From: Streptomyces sp. NBC_00223
GTDB lineage: Bacteria; Actinomycetota; Actinomycetes; Streptomycetales; Streptomycetaceae
NCBI RefSeq assembly: GCF_036199905.1
Contig: NZ_CP108109.1
Coordinates: 806,001-870,000 of the forward strand
DNA length: 64,000 bases
Reading direction: 5' to 3'
In this document: positions 19,936 to 29,119 of the stretch, one piece after another
Layout: each line of letters opens with the position of its first letter
How positions within the stretch are numbered: the stretch's first letter is position 1
Program-made: the position numbers and the translations under genes
The notes under the pieces: generated by a model
The model's input: the letters and a program-made list of their open reading frames with translations, nothing else
Told to the model about the DNA's origin: nothing
The model's database searches: none

Positions 19936-21615
19936 CTACAGGAAGTCAAGGTCAGCACCCCTGTCGGCCTGTGCCACATGTTCCGCGAAAAGCCTGCGCC
20001 ATCCTCGCTCTGGCAATGCGGGCGGTTGCCATTGCCGGCGACGTGCGGCCAGCTCCGCCGATTCCACCAAAAGGTCCAGTTTGCCGGTGAATGCGTTGAG
20101 TTCAATCATGTCCCCGTCCTTCACCAAAGCCAATGGTCCCCCCGCGGCCGCCTCGGGACTGACATGCAGAATCACCGTGCCGTAGCCCGTTCCGCTCATT
20201 CGGGCATCCGAAACGCGCACCATGTCCCGTACGCCCTGTTCCGCCAGGCGGCGCGGGATCGGTATGAGACCCGCTTCCGGCATACCGGCGGCGATCGGGC
20301 CCGCGTTCCGCATCACGAGGACGTGCTGCGGGGTGAGGGAGAGCGCCGGGTCGTCCAGGCGGCGTTCCAGATCTTCGGGGCCGTCGAACACGACCGCGGG
20401 ACCGCGGTGCCGCAGGAGGCTCTCGGTGGCCGCCGACGCCTTGAGGATCGCGCCGTCGGGAGCGAGTGTCCCGGTCAGCACCGCGAGCCCGTTCGCCGGC
20501 TTGAGCGGATCGTCGAGGCTGCGGATGGTGCTCTGCCACCCCTGAGGTGCCCCGGTACGGGCGAGCAGGTCTCCGACGCTCTCTCCGCCGACCCCGACGG
20601 CCGACAGATCGAGGAGGGGTTCGAGCGCCTTCATCAGGACCGGGACCCCTCCGGCGCGGTCGAGATCCTCCAGATATCCCGCGCCGGCCGGCTTGCAGTC
20701 GACCAGGACCGGGGTGATCCGCGAGATCTCCGCGAAGTCGTCCAGGGACAGGGGTACGCCCGCGCGGCGCGCGATGGCCAGCAGATGGATGACGGCGTTC
20801 GTCGAGCCGCCGATCGCGCACAGGACGACCAGCGCGTTCCGGAACGCGCCGGCCGTCAGAACCGCGCTCGGTCGCACGGTGAGCCCCGCGGCCAGCCGCC
20901 CGGTGGCCGCCCCGTGGCGCAGGCGCGCGCCCGAGGGCGCCGGCATCGTCGCCCCGCCGGGGAGCATCATCCCCAGGGCCTCGACCACGCAGGCCATCGT
21001 GGAGGCGGTCCCCATGACCGAGCAGGTTCCCGCGGTCTGGCACAGCGAGTCCCGGACGTCGTTGATCTCTTCCTCGTCCAGAACACCGGCCCGGTGCTCG
21101 GTCCAGTAGCGGCGGCAGTCGGTACAGGCGCCCAGCCGCTTTCCGTGCCAGGAGCCGGTCAGCATCGGGCCCGCGACGGTGAAGAGAGCCGGTACGTCCG
21201 CCGAGACGGCCGCCATCATCTGGGCGGGGACGGTCTTGTCACAGCCCCCCACGAAGACGACGGCGTCCATAGGCTGGGCCTTGACCAGCTCTTCGGCCTC
21301 CATCGCCGCCAGGTTCCGGAACATCATCGAGGTGGGCGACAGGAAGATCTCGCCGAGGGAGGTGACCGGGAACGCCATGCCGAGTCCACCGGCGAGCTGA
21401 ATTCCCCGGCGCACGGAGTCGACCAGTTCGGGCATCTGCCGATGGCAGGTGACATAGTCCGAAATGGTGTGGGCGATTCCGACGATCGGGCGTTCCCAGT
21501 CCTCGGCGTCGAATCCGGCCGAGGCGAGAAAAGCCTGGCGCAGATACCGGCTGAATCCGCGGTCGCCGTACGACGTCAGCCCGCGTCCGAATCCATGAGC
21601 TTCTTGGCCGGTCAC
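19936..21615 (-). CDS. IlvD/Edd family dehydratase (sugar-acid or dihydroxy-acid)
   Basis: This is a 559-residue iron-sulfur dehydratase. Cluster ligands are visible in GGCDKTVPA, GACTDC and AGTCSVMGTASTM; the C-terminal active-site Ser region is DARMSGTGYGTVILHVSPEAA. The family removes water from 2,3-dihydroxy acids (branched-chain synthesis) or from aldonic acids such as pentonates. The catabolic neighbours (importer, aldehyde dehydrogenases) argue for the latter, but this is inference. The GTG at 21613-21615 overlaps the stop of the NHL-repeat gene and is preceded by GGAGG. Confidence 0.92.
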   Translation of the reverse strand: MTGQEAHGFGRGLTSYGDRGFSRYLRQAFLASAGFDAEDWERPIVGIAHTISDYVTCHRQMPELVDSVRRGIQLAGGLGMAFPVTSLGEIFLSPTSMMFRNLAAMEAEELVKAQPMDAVVFVGGCDKTVPAQMMAAVSADVPALFTVAGPMLTGSWHGKRLGACTDCRRYWTEHRAGVLDEEEINDVRDSLCQTAGTCSVMGTASTMACVVEALGMMLPGGATMPAPSGARLRHGAATGRLAAGLTVRPSAVLTAGAFRNALVVLCAIGGSTNAVIHLLAIARRAGVPLSLDDFAEISRITPVLVDCKPAGAGYLEDLDRAGGVPVLMKALEPLLDLSAVGVGGESVGDLLARTGAPQGWQSTIRSLDDPLKPANGLAVLTGTLAPDGAILKASAATESLLRHRGPAVVFDGPEDLERRLDDPALSLTPQHVLVMRNAGPIAAGMPEAGLIPIPRRLAEQGVRDMVRVSDARMSGTGYGTVILHVSPEAAAGGPLALVKDGDMIELNAFTGKLDLLVESAELAARRRQWQPPALPERGWRRLFAEHVAQADRGADLDFL

Positions 21616-22595
21616 GCCCGGTCCTCCTTCGTTCCCCGCTGAATCCATTTCTGCAGACTGATCGGTTCCGTGGTCGGTTCGTCCTTCAGGCGCAAGTAGT
21701 TGTCCGCCCAGGTACGGGAGACCTCGGCGACATAGAGGGCGCCCGACGAGTCGAAGGCGAGGCTGTGCGGGGCCATGAACTGGTCGCGGCCGTGTCCTGG
21801 AGTCCGCGCACCCATCGAGCCGACACGTTGTCCCGAGGGTGTCAGGATCCGGATTCGGCTGCCGAGGTCGGGCAGCCCATGATAGGCGGGCGCGGGGCCC
21901 AGCTCCGCCACGTACAGGAGCCCTGTCACCTCGGAGACGGTCACGGCGCACGGACGGAAAGCGTGCCACTGGTCCACGAAGACGCCGTCAAGGGTGAAGA
22001 TCTGCAGCCGGAAGTTCTCGCGGTCGCAGACGACCAGATGCTCGTCGTCGATGAACGCGAGGGAGTGCGGCACGTAGAACTGCCCGGGATCGCCCCCCGG
22101 CTCGCCCCAGGAGAGAAGATGGTTCCCCTGGGCGTCGAACCTGTGGATACGGGAGTTTCCGTAGCCGTCCGATACGAAGAGATCTCCCGTCGTACGGTGG
22201 ATCGCGATGTCCGTGGGGCTGTTGAACGGCGCTCCCGAATGCGGACCGGACGGCTTGCCACGGCTGCCCAGTTCCATGAGCAGTTCTCCGCCGGGAGAGC
22301 GCTTCTGAATGACGTGGCCGCCTTGGCTCTCGACCAGGAACACATTGTCATCCCGGTCGATCCGGATCGAGTGGGGCCGGGTGAACTCTCCGGCTCCCCA
22401 GGCGTCGAGAACCCGCCCACTCGGATCGAAGACGATCACGGGGACCGGTCCCCGGTTGAACACGAAGACCTGGTCGCGCGAGTTCACTGCCACGGCGGTG
22501 GCGTCGCCGGCGAACGAGGTCTCCGCGCCGATGAAGCCGTCCCAGTCCGGGGCAGGCTCGTACCCGAGGGTGGGTCCCGCCGCGTGGTCACTCAT
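21612..22595 (-). CDS. NHL-repeat beta-propeller protein (peptidyl-alpha-hydroxyglycine lyase-like / lactonase-like)
   Basis: This 327-residue protein is built of NHL-type repeats with recurring motifs: VAVNSRDQVFVFNRG, HSIRIDRDDNVFLVE, PTDIAIHRTTGDLFVSDGYGNSRIHRFDAQG, PHSLAFIDDEHLVVCDRENFRLQIF. It has no signal peptide. Relatives include the PAL domain of peptide-amidating enzymes and sugar lactonase-like propellers. In this cluster a lyase or lactone-hydrolysing step is plausible but unproven. Its ATG overlaps the end of the upstream aldehyde dehydrogenase gene by eight bases, and its stop overlaps the dehydratase start. Confidence 0.85.
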   Translation of the reverse strand: MSDHAAGPTLGYEPAPDWDGFIGAETSFAGDATAVAVNSRDQVFVFNRGPVPVIVFDPSGRVLDAWGAGEFTRPHSIRIDRDDNVFLVESQGGHVIQKRSPGGELLMELGSRGKPSGPHSGAPFNSPTDIAIHRTTGDLFVSDGYGNSRIHRFDAQGNHLLSWGEPGGDPGQFYVPHSLAFIDDEHLVVCDRENFRLQIFTLDGVFVDQWHAFRPCAVTVSEVTGLLYVAELGPAPAYHGLPDLGSRIRILTPSGQRVGSMGARTPGHGRDQFMAPHSLAFDSSGALYVAEVSRTWADNYLRLKDEPTTEPISLQKWIQRGTKEDRA

Positions 22596-24138
22596 CGGAC
22601 ACCTGGGACGAGATCTCCGTCGGGGCCGTCGGGGCCGCCGCGCTCGGTACGGGCCGGGAACCGTCGATCCACACGCACTTCGTCCTGAGGTACTGGTCCA
22701 GGCCCTCGCTGCCGTTCTCGAGACCGAGTCCGCTCATCTTGTACCCGCCGAAGGGAACGGCCTTGTCGTAGTTCCCGTAGGTGTTCACCCAGACCATTCC
22801 GGACTCCAGCCGAGGCGCCAGCCAGTGCGCTTTGCGTACGTCGCTCGTCCAGACGCCGGAGGCGAGACCGTACTGCGTCGAGTTGGCGGCCGAGAGCACT
22901 TCGTCGATGTCGTCGAACGGCATGGCCGACAGGACCGGCCCGAAGATCTCCTCCTGGGCGATGGCCATCGAACTGCGCACTTCGCCGAACACCGTCGGCC
23001 GCATGTAGAACCCACCGGCGTAACCGTCGTCCGTCAGGTGCCTGCCACCGCTGAGCAGTCGCGCCCCGTCGGTCAGACCGCTCTCCACGTACTCCAGCAC
23101 CTTCGTGAGCTGCTCCCCCGAGACCAGCGGCCCCAGGACGGTCGAGTCGTCCAGCGGATCGCCGACCGCGAGTTCGCGCCCGTAGTCGACAACGGCCTGG
23201 ATGAACTCGTCGTAGACGGGGCGCTCGACGAACAGCCTGGTGCCGGCCGCGCAGAACTGGCCGGAGAGCAGATACGCGCCCATCGCCGCTCCCGGGACCG
23301 CCGCCGACAGGTCGGCGTCCGCGAAGACGATGTCCGGTGACTTTCCGCCGAGTTCAAGGGTCAGCCGTTTCATGTTCCCGGCGGACGCCCGGATGATCGC
23401 CTGCCCGGTCTTGACGGACCCGGTGAAGGAGATCTTGTCGACTCCCGGGTGATAGGCCAAGGCCGCCCCGGCATCACCGAAACCGGTCAGCACATTGACC
23501 ACGCCGTCGGGGACGCCCGCCTCCAGGCACAGTTCCGCGAGTCTGACCGCGCTCAGCGGCGACTGTTCCGCGGGTTTGACGACAACCGTGCAGCCGGCCG
23601 CAAGCGCGGGCCCGATCTTTCCCACCATCGTGTTGACGGGATTGTTCCAGGGGATGATCGCTCCGACGACGCCGACCGGCTCCTTGAGCGTGTACGAGAA
23701 CATGTCCCGCGAGACCGAGTTCTCGATGGTGGAACCACGGATGGTCCGTGCCGCGCTCGCGTAGGCCCGCAGGGCGTTCGCCGCGCCCGCCACTCCGGCC
23801 CGGGAGCGCGTGATGGGGATGCCGACGTCGAGGGTGTCGAGCAGCGCGAGCTCCTCGATGCTGTCCTCGACGGCCGACGCCAGTCGGAGCAGGACGTTCT
23901 GACGCTCCAGCGGGGACGCACCGCGCCAGGGCCCCTCGAAAGCCGACCGGGCGGCGGCCACCGCCGCGTCCACGTCCTCCTTGCCGGCCCGGGCGACCTG
24001 CCCCAGCTCGATTCCTGTCGCCGGGTTCACGGTGGGGAACGTCGCGCCGGACGCGGCTTGCAGGAAGCGCCCGCCGATCATCAATCCCTTCGGAAGGGTG
24101 TCCACAGGACTGTTCCTCTTTGCGGATATATCTTCCAC
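22588..24138 (-). CDS. Aldehyde dehydrogenase family protein
   Basis: This 516-residue NAD(P)-dependent aldehyde dehydrogenase has the expected core: PWNNPVNTMVGKIGPALAAG, GFGDAGAAL, FTGSVKTGQ, the general-base Glu in LTLELGGKSP and the catalytic Cys in SGQFCAAGTR. It would oxidise an aldehyde intermediate to the acid. A candidate operator palindrome lies 83 bp upstream at 24221-24238, so this gene may start a second transcript within the cluster. It overlaps the NHL-repeat gene. Confidence 0.93.
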   Translation of the reverse strand: MEDISAKRNSPVDTLPKGLMIGGRFLQAASGATFPTVNPATGIELGQVARAGKEDVDAAVAAARSAFEGPWRGASPLERQNVLLRLASAVEDSIEELALLDTLDVGIPITRSRAGVAGAANALRAYASAARTIRGSTIENSVSRDMFSYTLKEPVGVVGAIIPWNNPVNTMVGKIGPALAAGCTVVVKPAEQSPLSAVRLAELCLEAGVPDGVVNVLTGFGDAGAALAYHPGVDKISFTGSVKTGQAIIRASAGNMKRLTLELGGKSPDIVFADADLSAAVPGAAMGAYLLSGQFCAAGTRLFVERPVYDEFIQAVVDYGRELAVGDPLDDSTVLGPLVSGEQLTKVLEYVESGLTDGARLLSGGRHLTDDGYAGGFYMRPTVFGEVRSSMAIAQEEIFGPVLSAMPFDDIDEVLSAANSTQYGLASGVWTSDVRKAHWLAPRLESGMVWVNTYGNYDKAVPFGGYKMSGLGLENGSEGLDQYLRTKCVWIDGSRPVPSAAAPTAPTEISSQVSDE

Positions 24139-24220
24139 AGCTTCATCTCTCTTGCTCGAAGGTGGCCGCGCCCTGAGCGACGCGCCGCGGCGAAGACCGG
24201 TTCGACAGTGCCCTGTTCAA

Positions 24221-24238
24221 CAAGTGACCAGGCCACTG
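24221..24238 (-). promoter_or_regulatory. Candidate GntR/FadR operator upstream of the first aldehyde dehydrogenase
   Basis: CAAGTGACCAGGCCACTG is an imperfect palindrome. It matches the site before the importer gene at 31239-31258 in 15 of 18 aligned positions. Both sit just upstream of leftward genes of the same cluster. FadR-family operators are commonly TGGTC/GACCA-type palindromes, which fits. Confidence 0.55.
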
Positions 24239-24274
24239 CGGGCGAGCGGATGGGTCACATCCGGACTGACGGGG

Positions 24275-25735
24275 CTACTCCGTGACACCGGCGACGAGGA
24301 CGTACTTGTATTCGAGGTATTCGTCGATTCCGAGCGAACCGCCCTCCCTGCCGTAGCCGGACTCCTTCATTCCCCCGAAGGGAACGCTGGCGGCGCTGAT
24401 GATTCCCGTGTTGGCCCCGACCACGCCGTAATCCAGCTGCTCCGCGACCCGCAGCAGCCGCGCGTAGTCGCGTGTGTGGAAGTAGGCGGACAGGCCGTAC
24501 GTGGAGTCGTTGGCGAGCCGGACCGCTTCGGCTTCGGTGTCGAAGGCCGTGACACCGGCGACGGGGCCGAAGGTCTCCTCGACCGAGATCAGCATCTCGG
24601 GGGTGACGCCGTCGAGCACGGTCGGAGCGTAGAAGAATCCGTCCGCGAACTCGCCGTCGGTCAGGCGGGTGCCGCCCGTCACAATCCGCGCGCCCTTGTC
24701 CACGGCGTCCTGGACATGCGTATGGGCCTTCTCCACCGCGCGTGCGTCGATGAGGGGTCCGATGTCGGTGCCCGGGCGGCTTCCCGAGCCGACTTTCAAG
24801 GCGGCCGTACGCTCGGCCAGCATCTCGACGACCTGGCGGTACACCGGTCGCTGGACATAGACGCGGTTGGCGCAGACGCAGGTCTGGCCGGCGTTGCGGA
24901 ACTTCGAGAGCATGATCCCCTCGACCGCCTGGTCCAGGTCCGCGTCGGCGAACACGAGGTAGGGGGCGTGTCCGCCGAGTTCGAGCGAGAGGCGCTTGAC
25001 CTGGTCGGCGGATCTGCGGATCAGCTGTTTGCCCACAGTGGTCGACCCGGTGAAGGAGATCTTCCGCACCCGCGCGTCGGCGAACACGGTGTCGGCGAAT
25101 TCCACGGCGTTCGCCGGAGTGACGAGATTGGCCACACCGGCGGGACAGCCGGCGTCGTTCACCGCCCCGAGGAGCAGCGCGGCCGTGAGGGGAGTCGCCT
25201 CCGCCGGTTTCACGATGCTCGTGCATCCCGCCGCCATCGCCGCGGCGAGCTTGCGTGCCGCGAGCGCCGCCGGGAAGTTCCACGGAGTGATCGCGGCCAC
25301 CACTCCGACCGGCTGCCGCAGGACGAGTACCCGGTTCGAGGGATTCGTCGCCGGTACCACCTGGCCGTAGACGCGTTCGGCCTCGCCGGCGAACCAGTCG
25401 AAGAAGCTCGCCGCGTACTCCACCTCTCCGCGTGCCTCGGTCAGCGGCTTCCCCTGTTCCGCCGTCATCACCTCGGCGATGCCGTCCGCGCGGTCGCGGA
25501 TGACGGTGGCGGACTGCCGCAGCACCCGCGCGCGCTCATGGGCGGTGGTGCTTCGCCAGGCCGGCAGGGCCGCCGCGGCGGCGTCGACCGCGCGCGCGAC
25601 ATCGTCCGCGCCGGCGTCCGCCGCGGAGCCCACCCGCCGGCCGGAGGCCGGGTCGAGCACGTCGAACCGTTTTCCGCCGGCTGCCTCGGCCCATACACCG
25701 TCGATCAGCAGCCCGGACTCGACCAATCCAGTCAA
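24275..25735 (-). CDS. Aldehyde dehydrogenase, GabD/alpha-ketoglutarate-semialdehyde dehydrogenase-like
   Basis: This is a 486-residue protein close to succinate-semialdehyde dehydrogenases. It has PWNFPAALAARKLAAAMAAGC, FTGSTTVGKQL, the base Glu in LSLELGGHAP, the catalytic Cys in NAGQTCVCANR, and the late EESGYGREGG-like motif (KESGYGREGGSLGIDEYLEYKYV). It oxidises a semialdehyde to a dicarboxylate using NAD(P). The start is TTG at 25733-25735 with AAGGG seven bases upstream. It sits 33 bp behind the SnoaL-like gene. Confidence 0.92.
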   Translation of the reverse strand: MTGLVESGLLIDGVWAEAAGGKRFDVLDPASGRRVGSAADAGADDVARAVDAAAAALPAWRSTTAHERARVLRQSATVIRDRADGIAEVMTAEQGKPLTEARGEVEYAASFFDWFAGEAERVYGQVVPATNPSNRVLVLRQPVGVVAAITPWNFPAALAARKLAAAMAAGCTSIVKPAEATPLTAALLLGAVNDAGCPAGVANLVTPANAVEFADTVFADARVRKISFTGSTTVGKQLIRRSADQVKRLSLELGGHAPYLVFADADLDQAVEGIMLSKFRNAGQTCVCANRVYVQRPVYRQVVEMLAERTAALKVGSGSRPGTDIGPLIDARAVEKAHTHVQDAVDKGARIVTGGTRLTDGEFADGFFYAPTVLDGVTPEMLISVEETFGPVAGVTAFDTEAEAVRLANDSTYGLSAYFHTRDYARLLRVAEQLDYGVVGANTGIISAASVPFGGMKESGYGREGGSLGIDEYLEYKYVLVAGVTE

Positions 25736-25768
25736 GGGTCCACCCTTTCAGTCAGCACGAGCCGGCGA

Positions 25769-26278
25769 TCAGCTGTGGTAGGAGACGTCTTCGCGGGATC
25801 TGAGCGGGACCACGAAGGTCCCCTCCTCGCTCGGGGGCACGGGGAACGGTTCGAGGCCGGCGAGGTTCGCGCGGCTCCACTCCTGGACCGTCCGGCGTTC
25901 GACCACGCCCCACTGGCCGGCGCGACGCTCCCAACGGTCCACGTACCGCCCGCAGAACGCGTCCACGAACTCCCTGCCCTGGTCCTCGCGGCCGACGTAC
26001 GTGACGAAGTAGGCCTCGGAGTGGGCGGTGTCGCCGTCCACGTCCACGAGGATGTTGGCGATCATGTGCATCGTGAAGGCCGTGTCGGCCTCGTTGGCCG
26101 GAACGAAGTGGTCGCAGAACTCCCAGGCGTTGCCGCCGAACGCCGTACCGTCCTCGTGGAAGATGCCGCGCATCAGCTCCACGTCACTGCGGTCGACTCC
26201 CCGGCAGTAGCGCATGAGGTGGTCGTGGATCTCCTGCTTGTCGAGGAGGGTTCGCACTTCGCGGGGAAGTTCGGTCAT
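25769..26278 (-). CDS. SnoaL-like nuclear transport factor 2 fold protein
   Basis: This is a 169-residue SnoaL_4-type protein. The N-terminal LLDKQEIHDHLMRYCRGVDRSD and FHEDGTAFGG are typical of small cone-shaped barrels that act as dehydratases, isomerases or dioxygenase beta-like subunits. A His/Asp pair (DVELMRGIFHED, EFCDHF) could line the cavity. The specific reaction is unknown. It lies between the flavin monooxygenase and the GabD-like dehydrogenase. Confidence 0.82.
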   Translation of the reverse strand: MTELPREVRTLLDKQEIHDHLMRYCRGVDRSDVELMRGIFHEDGTAFGGNAWEFCDHFVPANEADTAFTMHMIANILVDVDGDTAHSEAYFVTYVGREDQGREFVDAFCGRYVDRWERRAGQWGVVERRTVQEWSRANLAGLEPFPVPPSEEGTFVVPLRSREDVSYHS

Positions 26279-26326
26279 CTCGGATCATCCTTCCTGTGGT
26301 GACGGGTACGGGGGCTTCCGGCCGCT

Positions 26327-27490
26327 CTACCGACCGGTCTGCCGTGCCTTCTTCAGAGCGGCCGCGATGGCGTGCGCCTCGATGCCGAATTCGCGGAACA
26401 GGCCGGTGGCCACCGCTCTCATGCCGACGAAATGCAGCCGGGGGGCGCTGGGGTCGGTGTCGCCGCCGTAGACGACGGGATGGCCCTTCTTGGGGCCGAT
26501 GACCCCCAGATGCCCGACGAGCGGCTCAAGCCCGGGGCGGTAGCCGACACACGAGATCACCGCGTCGGGAGTGAGCCGGCGCCCGTCGGCCAGCAGGACC
26601 TCCCGGCCGTCCATGCCCCGCGTCTCGGGAACCGGGATGACCCGGCCCTTCTTGACCATGGCGACGAGCCCGAGGTCGATGATCGGGATGACCTCGTCAC
26701 GAGCCATCTGCGTGGCGATGCTGCGCGGCGCCGGCGGGAGGCCGTACGCCGACAGGTCGCCGATCGTGTGCCGCTGGATGAACGTCGAGAGCCAGTCACC
26801 GAACTTCGGCGGGACGCGCAGAGCCTCCATGACCACGCCCAGCACCGGCGGAGGGAGCGGCCGGTCCCGCGAGATGATGTTCGGAGGGGTCCGGTAGGAG
26901 AGCCAGACCTTGTCGGCCCCGCCCTCGGCCAGGTCGGTGGCGATCTCGCCCCCGGAGTTGCCCGGTCCGACCACCAGCACGTCCTTGTCGCGGTACGGCG
27001 CGGGGTTCCGGTAGTCGGCGGCGAGAACGAACTCGCCCTGGAAGCTGTCGCGGCCCGGCCAGTCCGGCTCGATCGGAATCCGGTTGTAGCCCGTCGCCAC
27101 CACGACGGCCCAGGCGTGCACGGGGCCCTTCGACGTCTCCAGCTGCCACCCGCCCTCGGCGGGATCGATGCGCTGCACGTCGATTCCGGTCCGGAGGTCA
27201 AGACCGAAGTGCTCGACGTACTTCTCCAGGTGCCGCACCACACCGTTCCTGGAGACCCACTTGCCTTCGTCCTTGGGGAACGGCAGGTCCGGCAGATCGG
27301 AGAACCGCCGGATCGTGTGCAGATGCAGCCGGTCGTAATGGTTGCGCCACGAGGCTCCGGCCGCTTGCGCCCGCTCGAAGACCACCGGCCGCATTCCGGC
27401 CTTCTTGATCATCGCCGCGGCCGCCAGCCCGCCGGGGCCCGCACCGATGACGGCCACATCCACGTGATCGATCTTCTTTTCGCTGTCCAT
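26327..27490 (-). CDS. Flavin-containing monooxygenase / NAD(P)-FAD oxidoreductase
   Basis: This is a 387-residue two-dinucleotide-domain flavoprotein. An FAD Rossmann motif, GAGPGGLAAA, lies near residue 15, YDRLHLHTIRRFSDLP follows, and a second NADPH motif, GPGNSGGEIA, lies near residue 180. ATGYNRIP is the usual FMO/YUCCA-type ATG motif. It would insert oxygen into a soft nucleophile or a ketone or acid substrate. The ATG overlaps the stop of the preceding SnoaL-like gene (TGATG). In this cluster it is probably the first oxidative attack on the imported compound (inference). Confidence 0.88.
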   Translation of the reverse strand: MDSEKKIDHVDVAVIGAGPGGLAAAAMIKKAGMRPVVFERAQAAGASWRNHYDRLHLHTIRRFSDLPDLPFPKDEGKWVSRNGVVRHLEKYVEHFGLDLRTGIDVQRIDPAEGGWQLETSKGPVHAWAVVVATGYNRIPIEPDWPGRDSFQGEFVLAADYRNPAPYRDKDVLVVGPGNSGGEIATDLAEGGADKVWLSYRTPPNIISRDRPLPPPVLGVVMEALRVPPKFGDWLSTFIQRHTIGDLSAYGLPPAPRSIATQMARDEVIPIIDLGLVAMVKKGRVIPVPETRGMDGREVLLADGRRLTPDAVISCVGYRPGLEPLVGHLGVIGPKKGHPVVYGGDTDPSAPRLHFVGMRAVATGLFREFGIEAHAIAAALKKARQTGR

Positions 27491-27906
27491 CAGTAGCACA
27501 CCGCCCCGAAATGCTGGCTGTCCATGTATTCGCGGACCTTCCGTATGTGATCGCCCTCGACTTCGAAGACCTCCACGTAGTGGTTGTGGTACTGCCGGCC
27601 GAGCGCCGTCATCGTGCGGTAGTTGAATTCGGCCGCGACCGTCGGTCCGTCGCCGATGAACTGGGTGACGGTGAGGGTGCCGGGGTGGTCCGCGGAGAAG
27701 AGCTTTCCGGCCTCCGCGTGGAATCCGTGGACAACGGCCTCGCGGCCGGTGTGGGTACCCGCCAGCGGGGAGTTCCCCCACACGGTCCAGGTCACGTCCG
27801 GGGCGAACACCTCGCTCAGTGCCGTCGAGTCGCCCAGCGCCTCGAAGAACCTCATGACCAGATGCTGCGCATCCGTGGTCGGACTGATCTCTGTCTGGAT
27901 TTCCAT
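27490..27906 (-). CDS. SnoaL-like polyketide cyclase/ketosteroid-isomerase fold protein
   Basis: This is a 138-residue NTF2-fold protein. VMRFFEALGDSTALSEVFAPDVTWTVWGNSPLAGTHTGREAV is the characteristic N-terminal half, and YRTMTALGRQYHNHYVEVFEVEGDHIRKVREYMDS the C-terminal half. I used the ATG at 27904-27906, preceded by AAGGAGGAG. It is translationally coupled to the monooxygenase gene and follows the permease gene after 34 bp. Its role is probably isomerisation, hydrolysis or stabilisation of an oxidised intermediate (inference). Confidence 0.85.
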   Translation of the reverse strand: MEIQTEISPTTDAQHLVMRFFEALGDSTALSEVFAPDVTWTVWGNSPLAGTHTGREAVVHGFHAEAGKLFSADHPGTLTVTQFIGDGPTVAAEFNYRTMTALGRQYHNHYVEVFEVEGDHIRKVREYMDSQHFGAVCY

Positions 27907-27940
27907 GTGTCTCCTCCTTGAAAGCCGTGGAAAGGCGGTC

Positions 27941-29119
27941 TCAAGAGTCTTGCTGCGCACCCGATTTCCGGGAGATCGACGAGTCGATGGCCACTGCCGC
28001 TATGAGCACCACGCCCTCGATGGTCCAGCGCATCTGCGTACTGGCGTTCAGGAGGTACAGCCCGTTGGAGATGCTGCCGATCACCAGCGACCCCAACAGC
28101 GCGGCCCATACGGTGCCCCGTCCGCCGAAGAGGCTGACGCCTCCGATGACCACGGCGGCGAGCGCCTCCAGAAGCAGGGTCAGATCGGAGTTGGAGGATG
28201 AGACGCCGAGTTGGCGCGAGGCGGCCATGATGCCGCCGACCGCCGCGAGGAACCCGCCTGTCGCGAAGACGATCGTCGTCACCAGCGGTACGGAGATGCC
28301 GGCCCGCCTGGCCCCCTCCGGATTGCCGCCGATCGCGTACACCTGACGGCCCAGAGGCGTCTGAGTGGTCACGTAGGCGATGAATCCCATGAGCGCCAGT
28401 ACGATCGCGACCGGTGTGGGTACCCCTTGATAGGAATTGAAGACGAAGATCAAGGGGATCAGCGTGACGACCGCGAGGAGAGCGGTCGGAACGACCGTGC
28501 TGCGCAGCAGATTCGAGGGTATCTCCTCGCTTGTCCGACTCCGGTGCTGGGTGAGTCGCATTCCGCCGAAGACCACCAGGACGACCGCCAGCAGCACATA
28601 GCTCAGCCAGGCCGGTATGCAGGTGTTGGAGATTTTCTCCAAGGGAGTGTCGGCGAGCGGGATGACGGACGTCGCGGGCAGCAGCCACAGCAGGACGGCC
28701 ATGAGGATGAACATGCCGCCGAGAGTGACCACGAAGGCGGGCGCCCTGAATATCGTGACGATCATCGCCTGAATGATCCCGACCGCGACGCCGGCCGCGA
28801 GCGCGATCGCGACCGCCACGACGACATTCATCCCGACTTCGACCGAAAGCTTTGCCGCTATCCCCCCGGCGACAGCGGACAGCGCCGCCAGGGAGAGGTC
28901 GATCTGGCGCACAAGGAGCAGACCGACGAGGGCGAGGGCGACCGTTGCGAGGACGGCGATCTGACTGGTGAGATTCGTCAGGTTCCTGCTGCTGAGGAAG
29001 AGTGAGTTCTGACTGTTGAAGAACAGTGCGATCACGATCAGGGAGATGATGATGGGCGCGGTGCGCCACGGGCCCATCAGAGCTGTCGTGAGCTTTCGCT
29101 TGGATTCCTGAAGCTTCAT
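27941..29119 (-). CDS. Sugar-type ABC transporter permease (RbsC/FrcC family)
   Basis: This 392-residue integral membrane protein has about ten hydrophobic segments. Conserved elements include FLSSRNLTNLTSQIAVLATVALALVGLLLVRQIDLS, and QTPLGRQVYAIGGNPEGARRAGI, the cytoplasmic loop that contacts the ATPase. It pairs with the ATPase encoded just upstream (ATGA overlap) and the binding lipoprotein at 30006. The family imports pentoses, hexoses, autoinducer-2 and similar hydrophilic compounds. Confidence 0.93.
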   Translation of the reverse strand: MKLQESKRKLTTALMGPWRTAPIIISLIVIALFFNSQNSLFLSSRNLTNLTSQIAVLATVALALVGLLLVRQIDLSLAALSAVAGGIAAKLSVEVGMNVVVAVAIALAAGVAVGIIQAMIVTIFRAPAFVVTLGGMFILMAVLLWLLPATSVIPLADTPLEKISNTCIPAWLSYVLLAVVLVVFGGMRLTQHRSRTSEEIPSNLLRSTVVPTALLAVVTLIPLIFVFNSYQGVPTPVAIVLALMGFIAYVTTQTPLGRQVYAIGGNPEGARRAGISVPLVTTIVFATGGFLAAVGGIMAASRQLGVSSSNSDLTLLLEALAAVVIGGVSLFGGRGTVWAALLGSLVIGSISNGLYLLNASTQMRWTIEGVVLIAAVAIDSSISRKSGAQQDS